64,000 nucleotides of DNA from Francisella adeliensis (GCF_003290445.1 NZ_CP021781.1:744001-808000); one strand, 5' to 3'. Shown: positions 27,066-36,875, counted from the first letter of the stretch. Numbers and translations: made by a program. The notes: generated by a model not told the origin, from the sequence alone.

Positions 27066-28985
27066 ATGAAATTTAAGAGTATCAAAAATTCTGGTTCTGC
27101 TTTGCTTATGGCATTAATTTTTGCTTTTGTAGTTATGGTAATGCTTACAGGATTGCTTTATTCATTTAGAATGGGTTTACTTACAACAAAAAGCATTGTT
27201 AAAAATAGTAATGAAAAGGTTTTAGGTGAAACCTATGTTTCAAATATTCAAGATGATATAAATTTTACTAAGACAAATGAATATATCATTGGGAATAGTA
27301 AATTTGAGATAGTTGTAGATGAAGATGATGTCACATCATTTTTTCCAAAAAATGGTAATGCTAGATTATATCAAGGGCAACAATATATGAGTTTCAATGA
27401 TATATATAAAGCATATAATCGTGGTGGTGATAAAGTAGATTTAACCAAGAATATTATCTATAACGCAGCTATAGATAATATTTATCAAAATTTTGATGGC
27501 GATTACATTCCTATAAATGTTCCTATGATAAATGTTTCTGCAATAACTGAACCACAGGCAAAAAGCTATAGACTTTCTGATGGTGAAATAGAGGAAGACT
27601 ATAAAGGGTTTATTGGCTTTATTCAGGTTCAAAATCAACAAATAAGTATATTTACTAAAAATGCAAAGATAGGTGTACCAATTCCAGAAGGTATGGACTC
27701 TGAGTTTAAGGTTAAAGTTGGTTGGAATCTTGAAGGTGGGAAATGGAGCCTACATCTTATAATTCATGATACAAATAAACTTTTTACAACAAGTATAAGC
27801 TTAGAAGATATTCTTGCTGATGAGGTTAAGGGTTTAGAAGAGGATAATGAGCAGTTAGGTAATGAAATAGGTAATTGGAAGCCTGTTTCAAATGGAGATT
27901 CTAGTGGTGGCAGTATTGGTGGACCTTTTATTAAAGAGAATATTTTTGATGTTGCTTGGTATTATGAGGAAAAAGATTCCCCCCCACAAATAGTTATTAT
28001 AAGAAAAGCTGATCAGAAAAAAGGTTCTATGGAAATATTAGAGGCTTATTATTCAATATATTCAACTTCTGATAAACAATATAAAATGAAGCTTGGCGGT
28101 AAACTAAATATCAAGCGAGAGTTGACAGAAAAAAATATTAAACTACTTGTACCTGACTTCACAAATAACTTTGATGCAAATATGGCATTAATTATTCATC
28201 CTGATAATAACAGCAAAACTTTAATGCATATAAGTGATTTTAACTATAATGGTGATCATAGGGTTGGAAAAAGTTTAGATACTTATATTGATGGTGAAAG
28301 TGTTGGTGAGCCAGTAATTGTTTCAAAAAATAATGAATCAATATATATAATTACTTATGAGCCTGAAAAATTACATCGCTATGAGTATAAGAAAGGTTAT
28401 GGAAGTTTTGAATCTTTAGAGTATGGTGAAAATGGTTTAGAGAAAGAATTTGAGTTTGAAAAAGATGAATCTCAGCCTAAACCTCCACCAAAACCAAAGC
28501 GTCTTGGGCAGAATAAAAATGATGAGGAAGAGGAAGATAGTGATGATGGGATACAGTTAGTAGTTCCTAAGTTTGGTTATTTGTTTGTATTTACAAAAGA
28601 CAAGGTCATGCAATTAAATTATGATTTTGATATTTTACAAACAATTGATTTGGATAGTGCAGTAAGCCCACAAATATTAGCAGATATAGATTCTGTGAAA
28701 AATACAGTAAATAAGATTTATATCCAAACAACAGCTCTTGATATGAAAGCTCAAGAAATTAAAGATGAGCTTGGAGATGAAGATGCACCAGAAGATAAGA
28801 ATGAGGTTAAAGATAACTCAAAAGATAAAAAGAAAAGTCAAACTAGAGAAAGTAAGTTGGCTGAAATTAAAGCTAAAAAAGAAGCAGATAACAAAGATGA
28901 TGAAGAGGAAGCTCTTCCAGAAAAAATATATTTAGATAGTAAGTATCTTTATCCACTAGGAATAGTTAAGCAGACAGTATTATGA
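27066..28985 (+). CDS. Large PilX-like pseudopilin with C-terminal propeller-like region
   Basis: A 639-residue protein. The N-terminus KNSGSALLMALIFAFVVMVMLTGLL matches the PilX_N type, which begins with Gly-Ser-Ala/Leu and lacks Glu5. PilX proteins are usually about 150-200 residues; here about 400 more residues follow, with repeated short beta units (such as SIYIITYEPEKLHRYEY and GYLFVFTKDKVMQLNY) that look like blades of a propeller. A Pro/Lys-rich and acidic linker (PKPPPKPK, NDEEEEDSDDG) and a Lys/Glu-rich tail near 560-620 complete it. No PilY1 gene is adjacent, so this may fuse both roles. It overlaps murQ by 4 bp. Confidence 0.7.
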   Translation: MKFKSIKNSGSALLMALIFAFVVMVMLTGLLYSFRMGLLTTKSIVKNSNEKVLGETYVSNIQDDINFTKTNEYIIGNSKFEIVVDEDDVTSFFPKNGNARLYQGQQYMSFNDIYKAYNRGGDKVDLTKNIIYNAAIDNIYQNFDGDYIPINVPMINVSAITEPQAKSYRLSDGEIEEDYKGFIGFIQVQNQQISIFTKNAKIGVPIPEGMDSEFKVKVGWNLEGGKWSLHLIIHDTNKLFTTSISLEDILADEVKGLEEDNEQLGNEIGNWKPVSNGDSSGGSIGGPFIKENIFDVAWYYEEKDSPPQIVIIRKADQKKGSMEILEAYYSIYSTSDKQYKMKLGGKLNIKRELTEKNIKLLVPDFTNNFDANMALIIHPDNNSKTLMHISDFNYNGDHRVGKSLDTYIDGESVGEPVIVSKNNESIYIITYEPEKLHRYEYKKGYGSFESLEYGENGLEKEFEFEKDESQPKPPPKPKRLGQNKNDEEEEDSDDGIQLVVPKFGYLFVFTKDKVMQLNYDFDILQTIDLDSAVSPQILADIDSVKNTVNKIYIQTTALDMKAQEIKDELGDEDAPEDKNEVKDNSKDKKKSQTRESKLAEIKAKKEADNKDDEEEALPEKIYLDSKYLYPLGIVKQTVL

Positions 28986-29866
28986 GCATATTAAAGAATA
29001 TAAACACAGAATTACGTAATGATAAAAGTATCAATCTAGATAAAATGAATATATCTGATGCTATTAGTTTGATGATAAATGAAGAATATAGTGTTATTGA
29101 AGCATTAAAAGATCAACATTCAAATTTAGTAGATGTTATAACTCATACAGCAAAAGTATTAGAAAACGGTGGTAGGATTATTTATGTAGGTGCTGGGACA
29201 AGTGGTCGTCTTGGGATATTAGATGCTGTTGAATGTCCACCAACATTTAGTGTTGATTATAACACTATAGTTGGATTAATAGCTGGTGGAGAGAGAGCAT
29301 TTATTGAGGCTCAAGAAGGTGCAGAAGATAATCCTATATTTGGTGAATCTGATTTGATAAATATAGATCTTAGTTCTAAAGATATAGTTGTAGGGATAGC
29401 TGCTAGTGGTAGAACTCCTTATGTAATTGGAGCATTAAAGTATGCTAACTCTATAAATGCAAATACTGTAGCTATAAGTTGCACTAAAGATGCTAAAATT
29501 TCTGAATTTGCGAATCATAATGTTGAAGTTGTACCAGGTCCTGAAGTTTTAACTGGCTCAACTAGACTTAAATCTGGAACAACACAAAAACTTATATTAA
29601 ATATGATATCAACATTATCAATGGTTCAGATTGGTAAAGTATATGAAAACTTGATGGTTGATGTCAAACCTACAAATGAAAAGCTTGTTGAAAGGGCTAA
29701 AAATATAGTTTGTCAGGCTACAGGTGTCAGCTATGAAGTCGCACAAGAATATTATGAAAAAGCTAATAAATCAGTCAAAATAGCAATTGTTATGATACTT
29801 AATGATTGTGATTATAAGCAAGCTTTGGCAATATTAAAGAATAATAAGAATTTTATAAAGAGATAA
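28982..29866 (+). CDS. murQ: N-acetylmuramic acid 6-phosphate etherase
   Basis: A 294-residue SIS-domain lyase that splits MurNAc-6-phosphate into GlcNAc-6-phosphate and D-lactate during peptidoglycan recycling. Hallmarks are YVGAGTSGRLGILDAVECPPTF, the Glu in EGAEDN, GIAASGRTPYV and PGPEVLTGSTRLKSGTTQK. Length is normal. It overlaps the pseudopilin stop (ATGA), which ties a cell-wall recycling enzyme to the pilin operon, and is followed after 5 bp by a small exported-protein gene. Confidence 0.96.
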   Translation: MSILKNINTELRNDKSINLDKMNISDAISLMINEEYSVIEALKDQHSNLVDVITHTAKVLENGGRIIYVGAGTSGRLGILDAVECPPTFSVDYNTIVGLIAGGERAFIEAQEGAEDNPIFGESDLINIDLSSKDIVVGIAASGRTPYVIGALKYANSINANTVAISCTKDAKISEFANHNVEVVPGPEVLTGSTRLKSGTTQKLILNMISTLSMVQIGKVYENLMVDVKPTNEKLVERAKNIVCQATGVSYEVAQEYYEKANKSVKIAIVMILNDCDYKQALAILKNNKNFIKR

Positions 29867-29871
29867 GCATT

Positions 29872-30273
29872 ATGAAAAAGATTATTTCTATAATGACTGC
29901 TGTATTTTTAGTACATGGTGTTTTTGCTGAAAAAGTATATGAAACGGATGCAGATGGCGTGGCTAGTTTTTCAAATAATAAAACAAAGGGTGCAAAAATA
30001 GTTAACTTGAATCCTGATTCTGTAACTGTTTTCTCAGCAGCGACTGAACTTAAAAATGAACCAAGTTACTTAAATAAGTCAGCATCTTATTATAAAAGAC
30101 CATATGGTTATAGTGATACTCTTCAAGGGTCATTTCCCGAGCAGCTGACAGATAATTATTTTGATTTCTATGGGCGGAATCATCATTATGAAAGTTTAAT
30201 GAGTTCTACACATAATAGTGGTTTTTATGATAGTAAAGGAGCAAACAATAATCGATTGAGAAATAACTATTAA
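29872..30273 (+). CDS. Small exported protein with DUF4124-like N-terminal part
   Basis: A 133-residue protein with a signal peptide (residues 1-19, cleavage at FAE). The mature start, VYETDADGVASFSNNKTKGAKIVNL, has the DUF4124 pattern (aromatic, Asp-x-x-Gly, SFS, hydrophobic end). The rest is rich in Tyr, Asn and Ser and looks unstructured. DUF4124 proteins are often near type IV pilus genes; here it closes the pilin-murQ operon. Function unknown. Confidence 0.65.
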   Translation: MKKIISIMTAVFLVHGVFAEKVYETDADGVASFSNNKTKGAKIVNLNPDSVTVFSAATELKNEPSYLNKSASYYKRPYGYSDTLQGSFPEQLTDNYFDFYGRNHHYESLMSSTHNSGFYDSKGANNNRLRNNY

Positions 30274-30290
30274 TATCAAGTTTTCTGAGG

Positions 30291-31589
30291 TTAACAAGCC
30301 TCGTCATTAGCAGCTTTTTTAATGATTTTAGGAGGATAAATCCAGTTTAAGACTAACTTCAAAGTTGATCCTTGAAGAAGTATTGATAAGACCACAACAG
30401 TATATGTAATTCCAACTATCATGTTTCCCTCATCAGGAAGTGATAATGCTAAAGCAAGAGAAATACCTCCTCGGACACCTGACCAAGCTACTAAGACATT
30501 ATCTTTAGTCGAGCTATGAGAGAGTTTTTTATCAATTAATGTTATAGGTATAGAAACACTAATAAATCTTGAAATCGTTACAATAAATATTCCCGCAACA
30601 CCTATCCAAAAAGCATTTATATTAAATGGTATGCTTGTTAGTTCAAGACCTATTAGGATAAATAAGAATGAGTTGAGCATGTTATCTATTACCATCCAAA
30701 AGTTATCTAACTTACGGACTTGTTCAGGATTTACATTTTTACGGTCTGAAAGGCTATTACCAATAAACAATCCAGCTACTACCATTGATATAGGTCCAGA
30801 TACATGTAAGCTATGGGCAATTACATAGCCCATACTGGCAATACCTAGAGTTAAGAAAATTGATGTCTCAGAATCTTCATTGGTATTTAAAAAGATTAAA
30901 GCAGTTTTTGCAAAAATATAACCAAGAAGTATACCGCCACCTGCTTCAATGGTAATTTGCTTTGATATGGTCCAGATAAAGTCAAAATTACTAACTGATA
31001 TTGCATTACCAAAATCACCACCACTACCAAAGAATACAATATTTGAAAGTACTACAAAAAGGACAATTCCAGTTGCATCATTAAATAAGGACTCGCCAAC
31101 GACTCGAGTTTTAAGATGTTTAGGGATTGTTTTGTTGCCTGCGAGTGTGCTAATTACTGCAATAGGGTCAGTAGGTGATATTAGAGCACCAAATACTAGA
31201 CAATAACCAAAACTTAGCTCCACACCTACTAGTTTACAAAATCCATAAATTAAAAGGGCTGTTGATCCAGCAGATAAAAATAAACCAACACTAGCCAACC
31301 CAAATATTGCTTTTAATTCTTTTTTTAAATCAATCATATTAAAATGTAATGCATTAGCAAATAATAAAAATGACAGCATTCCATCTAAAACAGTAGTTTT
31401 AAAATCAAAACTAGATAAGGCGACTACTAAGAAGTTATCTTTAGATAAAAATGAAGCACATAGAGCAGAAAAAGTTATTGAAAGTACCGTTAGTCCTATA
31501 GCTTTAGGAAGTTTTAAAAATTTGGTGTTAATATAGCTCATCATGGCAGCTACTACAGTGAGTAAGCTAAATAAAAAATATTCATTCAT
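30291..31589 (-). CDS. Cation:proton antiporter, CPA1/NhaP type
   Basis: A 432-residue inner-membrane antiporter with about 12 helices. The CPA1 signatures are GALISPTDPIAVISTLAG and VGESLFNDATGIVLFVV, the latter carrying the ND pair of the ion-binding site. It also has SGVRGGISLALALSLP, a conserved NhaP block. It exchanges sodium (or potassium) for protons and supports pH and salt balance. It stands alone, convergent with the pilin-murQ operon. Confidence 0.9.
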   Translation of the reverse strand: MNEYFLFSLLTVVAAMMSYINTKFLKLPKAIGLTVLSITFSALCASFLSKDNFLVVALSSFDFKTTVLDGMLSFLLFANALHFNMIDLKKELKAIFGLASVGLFLSAGSTALLIYGFCKLVGVELSFGYCLVFGALISPTDPIAVISTLAGNKTIPKHLKTRVVGESLFNDATGIVLFVVLSNIVFFGSGGDFGNAISVSNFDFIWTISKQITIEAGGGILLGYIFAKTALIFLNTNEDSETSIFLTLGIASMGYVIAHSLHVSGPISMVVAGLFIGNSLSDRKNVNPEQVRKLDNFWMVIDNMLNSFLFILIGLELTSIPFNINAFWIGVAGIFIVTISRFISVSIPITLIDKKLSHSSTKDNVLVAWSGVRGGISLALALSLPDEGNMIVGITYTVVVLSILLQGSTLKLVLNWIYPPKIIKKAANDEAC

Positions 31590-31616
31590 GGTGTTTTATC
31601 CTTATAAAAAGTGGCT

Positions 31617-32345
31617 TTAAAGGCCACAGCTATATTCCCAGCTACAAGCTTTGGAAAGTTCTAGCATAATATTATCTTTATCTAAAAAGTTATCTTTTGA
31701 ATTCGCAAAAGATTCACTTCCAAACATAAAAGTTTGGTTTTCTTGTTCTAATTGTATTATTTTTTGACTATCATGTGTAGTGATAGTTTCAAATTCTTTT
31801 TTTGTAAAATGAATACATGGCTGACATTCTTGACTCCTAAATACTGGAGTGAAAGGTAAATCAGATATGTACTGCTGAATATCAGCAAACGATTTATCTA
31901 AAAGAGGGTATTTTAATTCACGATAATCATATTTTTCTTCTTCATCTAGGTTTTTAAGTAAAGATGATGCTAAAGATAGATCTTTGCGGTGGCTAAGTAA
32001 AATAGTTGCCTCACAATCGGGATCTATTTCATCAATTTCAGTTAGTAATGTAATACCTTTTAAGAATCCTGCACACCAGCTAAATTGCTGAGAAGGAAAT
32101 TGTTTACGGGCTGTAACTAATTCTTGAAATGAATTTTCGGATTTTAAGTGTGAGTATTTTATATTTGATTTATCAAGCCAATTAAAGACTTTTTCAAGAT
32201 AGTCACTCCAATCACTCGAAGCAAAGCCAGTATCTACAGAGAGTACATAGAAGTCATTATTTAAGTTTTCTTTCGCCCAACAAATAAGAGCTAAAGAGTG
32301 GATACTATAGTTTGCAATTATGAAGTTTTTTGAGGAATTATTCAT
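31617..32345 (-). CDS. PAPS-reductase-like PP-loop superfamily protein with degenerate ATP loop
   Basis: A 242-residue protein. The overall plan follows the adenosine-phosphosulfate reductase/ATP-pyrophosphatase fold: an N-terminal strand-loop-helix (NYSIHSLALICWA, residues 12-24), a second strand with VDTGF, the central WCAGFLKG, LLSHRKDLS and SQECQPCIHFTKKE with a CxxC pair. The loop equivalent to SGGKDS reads NYSIHS, so the Lys and Gly for pyrophosphate binding are missing. It may have lost ATP cleavage or have a new role. It begins one base after trpS and is surely co-transcribed with it. Confidence 0.6.
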   Translation of the reverse strand: MNNSSKNFIIANYSIHSLALICWAKENLNNDFYVLSVDTGFASSDWSDYLEKVFNWLDKSNIKYSHLKSENSFQELVTARKQFPSQQFSWCAGFLKGITLLTEIDEIDPDCEATILLSHRKDLSLASSLLKNLDEEEKYDYRELKYPLLDKSFADIQQYISDLPFTPVFRSQECQPCIHFTKKEFETITTHDSQKIIQLEQENQTFMFGSESFANSKDNFLDKDNIMLELSKACSWEYSCGL

Positions 32346-32346
32346 T

Positions 32347-33351
32347 CTATATTCCTATAGCATTTTTTATCTCTTCTAGTTTTTTTATTGCAAGTGGTCT
32401 TGTTTTACTGGCTCCTTTAGCAAGTATATCTTCAACTACTTTAGGATTGTTTATCAGATAATCATATTTTTCTCGTGATTCAGCTAAGAATGTATTTATT
32501 TTCTCAAATAAAATCTGTTTAGCATCTCCCCAGCCCAATCCACCAGTTATATATTGCTGCTCTAAATTTTTAATTTCAGACTCTTCTGCAATTGCTTTAT
32601 AAATTGCAAACACAGTACAGTTAGTTGGATCTTTTTTTTCTTCAGGTAGTTGAGAATTTGTGATTATTTTCATAACCTGTTTTCTAAGCTTCTTTTCAGT
32701 AGAGAATATCGGAATAGTATTATCATAACTTTTAGACATTTTCCGGCCATCTAAACCAAGTATGGTTTGACCATCTTCATTAGTGTAAGCTTGAGGTAAA
32801 ACCAATGTTTGAGTTTTATATATATGGTTAAATCTATTTGCAAGGTCTCGAGCTATCTCTATATGTTGAATTTGGTCTTTGCCAACAGGGACAATCTCTG
32901 CATCAAACATTATAATGTCAGCTGACATTAATACAGGATAGTTAAACAACCCCATAGTTATGCCTTTATCTGGATCTGAATTATTTGCTTGGATATTTTG
33001 GTCAGCAAGAGCTTTATATGCGTGAGCTCTATTTAGTAAGCCTTTTGGAGCAACAGTAGTAAGTATCCAATTAAGTTCCATTATTTCTGGAATATCTGAT
33101 TGGCGATAGAAAAAAGAGTTGTCGGGATCAAGTCCAAGAGCTAACCATGAACAAGCGATTTCATTAATGTATTGTAATCGAAGTTTTTTATCCCAAAGTT
33201 TTACTAGTGAGTGTTGATCTGCAATGAAGTACATACACTGGTAATCTTGATTTAAAGACATTTCTATAGCAGGCTTAATTGCACCAATATAGTTACCAAG
33301 ATGAGGAGTTCCAGAGGGAGTTATTCCTGTTAAAATAATTTTTTTAGACAT
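32347..33351 (-). CDS. trpS: Tryptophanyl-tRNA synthetase
   Basis: A 334-residue class I aminoacyl-tRNA synthetase. The HIGH-like motif is TPSGTPHLGNYIGA and the KMSKS motif is GLDGRKMSKSYDN. Length is normal for bacterial TrpRS. The FIADQHSLVKLWD and MSADIIMFDAEIVPVGKDQ blocks bind Trp and AMP. It is followed directly by the PP-loop-like gene; two tRNA genes lie upstream on the same strand. Confidence 0.97.
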   Translation of the reverse strand: MSKKIILTGITPSGTPHLGNYIGAIKPAIEMSLNQDYQCMYFIADQHSLVKLWDKKLRLQYINEIACSWLALGLDPDNSFFYRQSDIPEIMELNWILTTVAPKGLLNRAHAYKALADQNIQANNSDPDKGITMGLFNYPVLMSADIIMFDAEIVPVGKDQIQHIEIARDLANRFNHIYKTQTLVLPQAYTNEDGQTILGLDGRKMSKSYDNTIPIFSTEKKLRKQVMKIITNSQLPEEKKDPTNCTVFAIYKAIAEESEIKNLEQQYITGGLGWGDAKQILFEKINTFLAESREKYDYLINNPKVVEDILAKGASKTRPLAIKKLEEIKNAIGI

Positions 33352-33440
33352 ATGTAAATTACTAGTGATATTTTACTTGAAATTTTAACATATTGAATGC
33401 TTTTAGATAAGTAATATTATGTATGTAGATTAAAATATCT

Positions 33441-33515
33441 TGGAGCGGGAAACGAGGCTCGAACTCGCGACCCCAACCTTGGCAAGGTTGTGCTCTACCA
33501 CTGAGCTATTCCCGC
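33441..33515 (-). tRNA. tRNA-Gly (anticodon GCC)
   Basis: On the minus strand the gene starts gcgggaa and ends tcccgctcca with CCA encoded. The acceptor, D (agctcagtggtagagc), anticodon (ccttGCCaagg) and T arms (gttcgag) all fold. Length is 75 bases. Confidence 0.97.
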
Positions 33516-33527
33516 AAGAATTCTTAA

Positions 33528-33604
33528 TGGCACACCCAAAGGGATTCGAACCCCTAACCGCTCGGTTCGTAGCCGAGTACTCTATCCAGTTGAGCTATGG
33601 GTGC
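33528..33604 (-). tRNA. tRNA-Arg (anticodon ACG)
   Basis: On the minus strand the gene begins gcaccca and ends tgggtgtgcca with CCA encoded. The anticodon stem-loop is ctcggctACGaaccgag; the T loop is ggttcgaatcc. Length is 77 bases. A34 should be edited to inosine by TadA. It lies 12 bp upstream of tRNA-Gly and 32 bp downstream of coaE on the same strand. Confidence 0.97.
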
Positions 33605-33636
33605 AATTAAGTGATGACAATTATAGATTTAAAAAA

Positions 33637-34251
33637 TTAGTTAGTCAAGTTAGTTATGTCATTAATTGTGTCAATAAGCTTATCTTCTAATTCTTGGTCA
33701 GATAAACTTGTATTATCAATAACAAAATTAGCCATTTTTTCTCTTTCAGTATCAGATATTTGTAAGTTTATGAAAGCGGTAGCTTGTTGACGATCTTTAT
33801 TATCTCTTTCCATTAATCTTTGAACTCTTGTTTCAAAGTCTGCTTTAATTACGATTACTTTTTTTACATAACTGTAGTGCTTGATGTTATAAGGTGCTAG
33901 TAGAGGAATATCTACAATAGTCATAGAAGAAGAGGATTCTTTTACTTGTTTTTTTATTTCTCTATTAATTACAGGATGTAGATAATCTTCTAGCCATTTT
34001 TTTGCTTCGCGCGACTCAGTAATAATTGATCTAAGCATTGCACGATTTATATTTTTATTCATTATGACATCACTGCCAAATTTTTCTGCTATTTTTTTTA
34101 TAACTGTGGGTTTTTTTGTAATTTCTCTACTGATAGTATCAGCACACACGACAGTTAAGTCTAGTTTTTCGCGTAAAATTTCTGTAGCTTTAGATTTACC
34201 ACTAGCTATACCGCCTGTTATTGCAATAGGATAAGTATTTATAATTGACAT
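33637..34251 (-). CDS. coaE: Dephospho-CoA kinase
   Basis: A 204-residue P-loop kinase for the last step of CoA synthesis, phosphorylating the 3'-OH of dephospho-CoA. The Walker A motif is [16 protein letters not shown], followed by the CADTISREI block and [11 protein letters not shown], then [10 protein letters not shown] in the LID region. Length is normal. It is divergent from the MidA-type gene; the tRNA pair lies downstream. Confidence 0.95.
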   Translation of the reverse strand: MSIINTYPIAITGGIASGKSKATEILREKLDLTVVCADTISREITKKPTVIKKIAEKFGSDVIMNKNINRAMLRSIITESREAKKWLEDYLHPVINREIKKQVKESSSSMTIVDIPLLAPYNIKHYSYVKKVIVIKADFETRVQRLMERDNKDRQQATAFINLQISDTEREKMANFVIDNTSLSDQELEDKLIDTINDITNLTN

Positions 34252-34381
34252 GTTTTTTGATTATAGGTATTTTATGAGCTAGTATTCTAATCTTTTTTTC
34301 TTTGAAAGTCATATTTTTTTGCTTAAAATTTAAAATACTTTTAAAATAATCACAATTAACTAAATTTTATTTGATATTGTT

Positions 34382-35518
34382 TTGAGTCTTAAAGAAATTA
34401 TTTGTAAAAAAATCCAAAAAAATGATGGCACAATAACTTTTCAGGATTATATGCATCTAGCATTATACTATCCTGAATTAGGATATTATTCGGGAGCTAA
34501 AGATAAAATATCTTCAGCAGGTGATTTTATAACGGCAACAAGCCAAACTTCTATATTTGCTTGTACTTTTGCTGAAGTATTCGCAAAGATTATAAAAGAA
34601 ATAGGTAAAGATACATGTGTTATTGAATTTGGTGCTGGTACTGGTAAATTTGCTGCTGATAGTATACTACAACTTGAGAGACTCAAGGAGCTGCCTAGAA
34701 AATACATTATTATAGAGTTAAGTAATAATTTAAGGTTACGACAACAATATTTTATAAAAGAAAAAGCTCCCCATCTTTACGATAAATTTGAATGGTTGTA
34801 TGAATTACCTAAACAAAAAGTTAAAGCCATAGTTTTTGCTAATGAAGTTTTAGATGCAATGCCAGTGGAGATTTTTAAGTCAGATGGCACAAATATAAAG
34901 CAACAAGGTGTAGCTTTGGTTGGTAATGAGTTTAGCTTTGTTGATTTATCTAAAAATGAATCTCGATTTGATAATGAAATAGAAATTCTTAAAAATGATG
35001 GGCTTATATTTGAAACTGATTATACAAGTGAAGTTAACACCTGGGTTAGACCCTGGATAAAATCTCTTTCAGAGTGCTTAGAAGCTGGTGTTGTGCTAAT
35101 AGCTGATTATGGTTATCATCGAGCAGATTATTATAGAGCTGAAAGAAATATGGGAACCTTAGCTTGTTATCATCAGCACAGAGTGAATTATGATCCTTTT
35201 ATTAACGTTGGTGAGCAAGATATTACAGCTCATGTCGATTTTACTACGATTGCTGAAAGTGCCTGTGAAAATGGTTTTGAACTACAAGGGTTTATGAGTC
35301 AGTCAAACTTTCTTAAAAGAGCTGATGTAGCAAGCGTATTTGCTAATATATCAAAAAGGCTAAATTTAGAAGAACAGTTGAAATACAGCACAGATATGAA
35401 AGAACTTTTACTTGGAGATAAGTTAGCTGAAGTATTTAAGGTGATAGGGTTGTCACTTAATTTTGAACCATTATTAGAAGTTTTTGATAATGATGATAAT
35501 GTTGATTTTTTGTTGTGA
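34382..35518 (+). CDS. MidA/NDUFAF7-family SAM-dependent methyltransferase
   Basis: A 378-residue COG1565 protein. The N-terminal block ITFQDYMHLALYYPELGYYSG and the SAM-binding segment VIEFGAGTGKFA, then FANEVLDAMPVEIF and LIADYGYHRADYY, are typical. The mitochondrial homologue NDUFAF7 methylates an Arg of a complex I subunit; the bacterial target is not known. The start is taken as TTG at 34382, since no ATG precedes the conserved block and the frame closes 19 bases upstream; ATT at 34376 is the only other early option. Confidence 0.85.
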   Translation: MSLKEIICKKIQKNDGTITFQDYMHLALYYPELGYYSGAKDKISSAGDFITATSQTSIFACTFAEVFAKIIKEIGKDTCVIEFGAGTGKFAADSILQLERLKELPRKYIIIELSNNLRLRQQYFIKEKAPHLYDKFEWLYELPKQKVKAIVFANEVLDAMPVEIFKSDGTNIKQQGVALVGNEFSFVDLSKNESRFDNEIEILKNDGLIFETDYTSEVNTWVRPWIKSLSECLEAGVVLIADYGYHRADYYRAERNMGTLACYHQHRVNYDPFINVGEQDITAHVDFTTIAESACENGFELQGFMSQSNFLKRADVASVFANISKRLNLEEQLKYSTDMKELLLGDKLAEVFKVIGLSLNFEPLLEVFDNDDNVDFLL

Positions 35519-35530
35519 ATGATTTATGTT

Positions 35531-36799
35531 TTAATGTTCTGCTACTATGGAGTCGAAATCATAATATTCTGCAAACTGCTGATTATACCAATTACTCTTA
35601 AATGGAGCTAATTCATAATAGTAAACATCGTTTTGCTTCGATAGAAAATAATTCGAAACCACAGCGTCTTTAATATTGTTCTCTTGGTATTCTATAATTT
35701 CTTGGTTTCTGATTTGATTATCAATACCCATTTCTAAGTAAGCTGAAAATAATTGATATGAATAAAAAGCTACAATAGCTAAGCACAAGAGGTATAAATA
35801 CTTTAAATGGTTAATTAGCCTTATATTTAAAAAATATTTACAACAGATATAAAAATATACGACCATATATATCATCTCAACTCTAGTAGAAAGCCCAAAC
35901 ATTATAAAAAACATCGTAAATGAAATCGAAGTTAAGCCAAGGCATATAAATACTTTCGATTTTGTATCTTTTTCATAAATTAATGTAAGAATAATAGATA
36001 ATAAAAAAGGTACAGAAAGTTCGAGCTTAGTGGTAAATAAGATAATGAAATCTATGAAGTGAGATATAAGATAAGAGAATAAGGTTTGTCCATCAAGTAT
36101 ACCTCCAGTTCTAACATAACTTCCCGGTGCTATAATCAGTAATATTCCAGAAACTATGAATGGAATAAAAAAGAATAATGTATTTATATTTAACTTTTTT
36201 CGAGAGGTGATCTCAAAGATTATATAGTAAAAGATAATAGTAAAGATAACCATGAAAAATGCTTCATTATAACAACCAAGAATTATTCCATATATAACAC
36301 TTGCAAATCGCTGACTTATATTTTTAATATAGAGTTTATTAAAAATATAAACTAATAAGCTTAAACCCCATAAATACTGAATACCAGCAGTTTTCCATGT
36401 GGCAGTAGCGATAAATCTAGAATTGAAAAAATATAATAGGAATAAGCTTAAGTATATTATGAAGCTTTTAGAGCAAACATTGTATTTATCCTTTATAGTG
36501 TTTTTATAAAGATATATTATCAAAGAAGTCATAGCAAAAGCATTGATAAAGTTTATTAAAGCTATTGAAAAAGGGTAACTTTTGTTAAAAAATAAATATA
36601 CTGGAATCTGAGCAGACATTCTTCCAGTCCAATGAAAATAATCATGGTAGAGGTTAATGAGTATAGTGCTATTATATAAAGCATTAATATTTGATCGCCA
36701 AAAGTCATCCATTACTAATGGCTGACAAAAGTTTATAAATAAAAAAATACAAAATATAGGTAATATAATTATATGTTTTTTATTTTTTACAAAAGCCAT
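35531..36799 (-). CDS. Polytopic membrane protein, DUF6056-like
   Basis: A 422-residue protein with about ten transmembrane helices. The early periplasmic loop VMDDFWRSN and HDYFHWTGRMSAQIPVYLFF match the DUF6056/GT-C-like layout (acidic pair after helix 1, then a WxGR segment), as in proteins linked to glycosyl transfer onto surface polymers. No glycosyltransferase partner is adjacent. Convergent with the MidA-type gene (12-bp gap). Function unknown. Confidence 0.6.
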   Translation of the reverse strand: MAFVKNKKHIIILPIFCIFLFINFCQPLVMDDFWRSNINALYNSTILINLYHDYFHWTGRMSAQIPVYLFFNKSYPFSIALINFINAFAMTSLIIYLYKNTIKDKYNVCSKSFIIYLSLFLLYFFNSRFIATATWKTAGIQYLWGLSLLVYIFNKLYIKNISQRFASVIYGIILGCYNEAFFMVIFTIIFYYIIFEITSRKKLNINTLFFFIPFIVSGILLIIAPGSYVRTGGILDGQTLFSYLISHFIDFIILFTTKLELSVPFLLSIILTLIYEKDTKSKVFICLGLTSISFTMFFIMFGLSTRVEMIYMVVYFYICCKYFLNIRLINHLKYLYLLCLAIVAFYSYQLFSAYLEMGIDNQIRNQEIIEYQENNIKDAVVSNYFLSKQNDVYYYELAPFKSNWYNQQFAEYYDFDSIVAEH

Positions 36800-36875
36800 A
36801 GTGAATTATAATAAAGGTTAATAGTAGTAAAGTAGAATATTATACTTGAATTTTATTAAATGCTAAAACAGTTTT

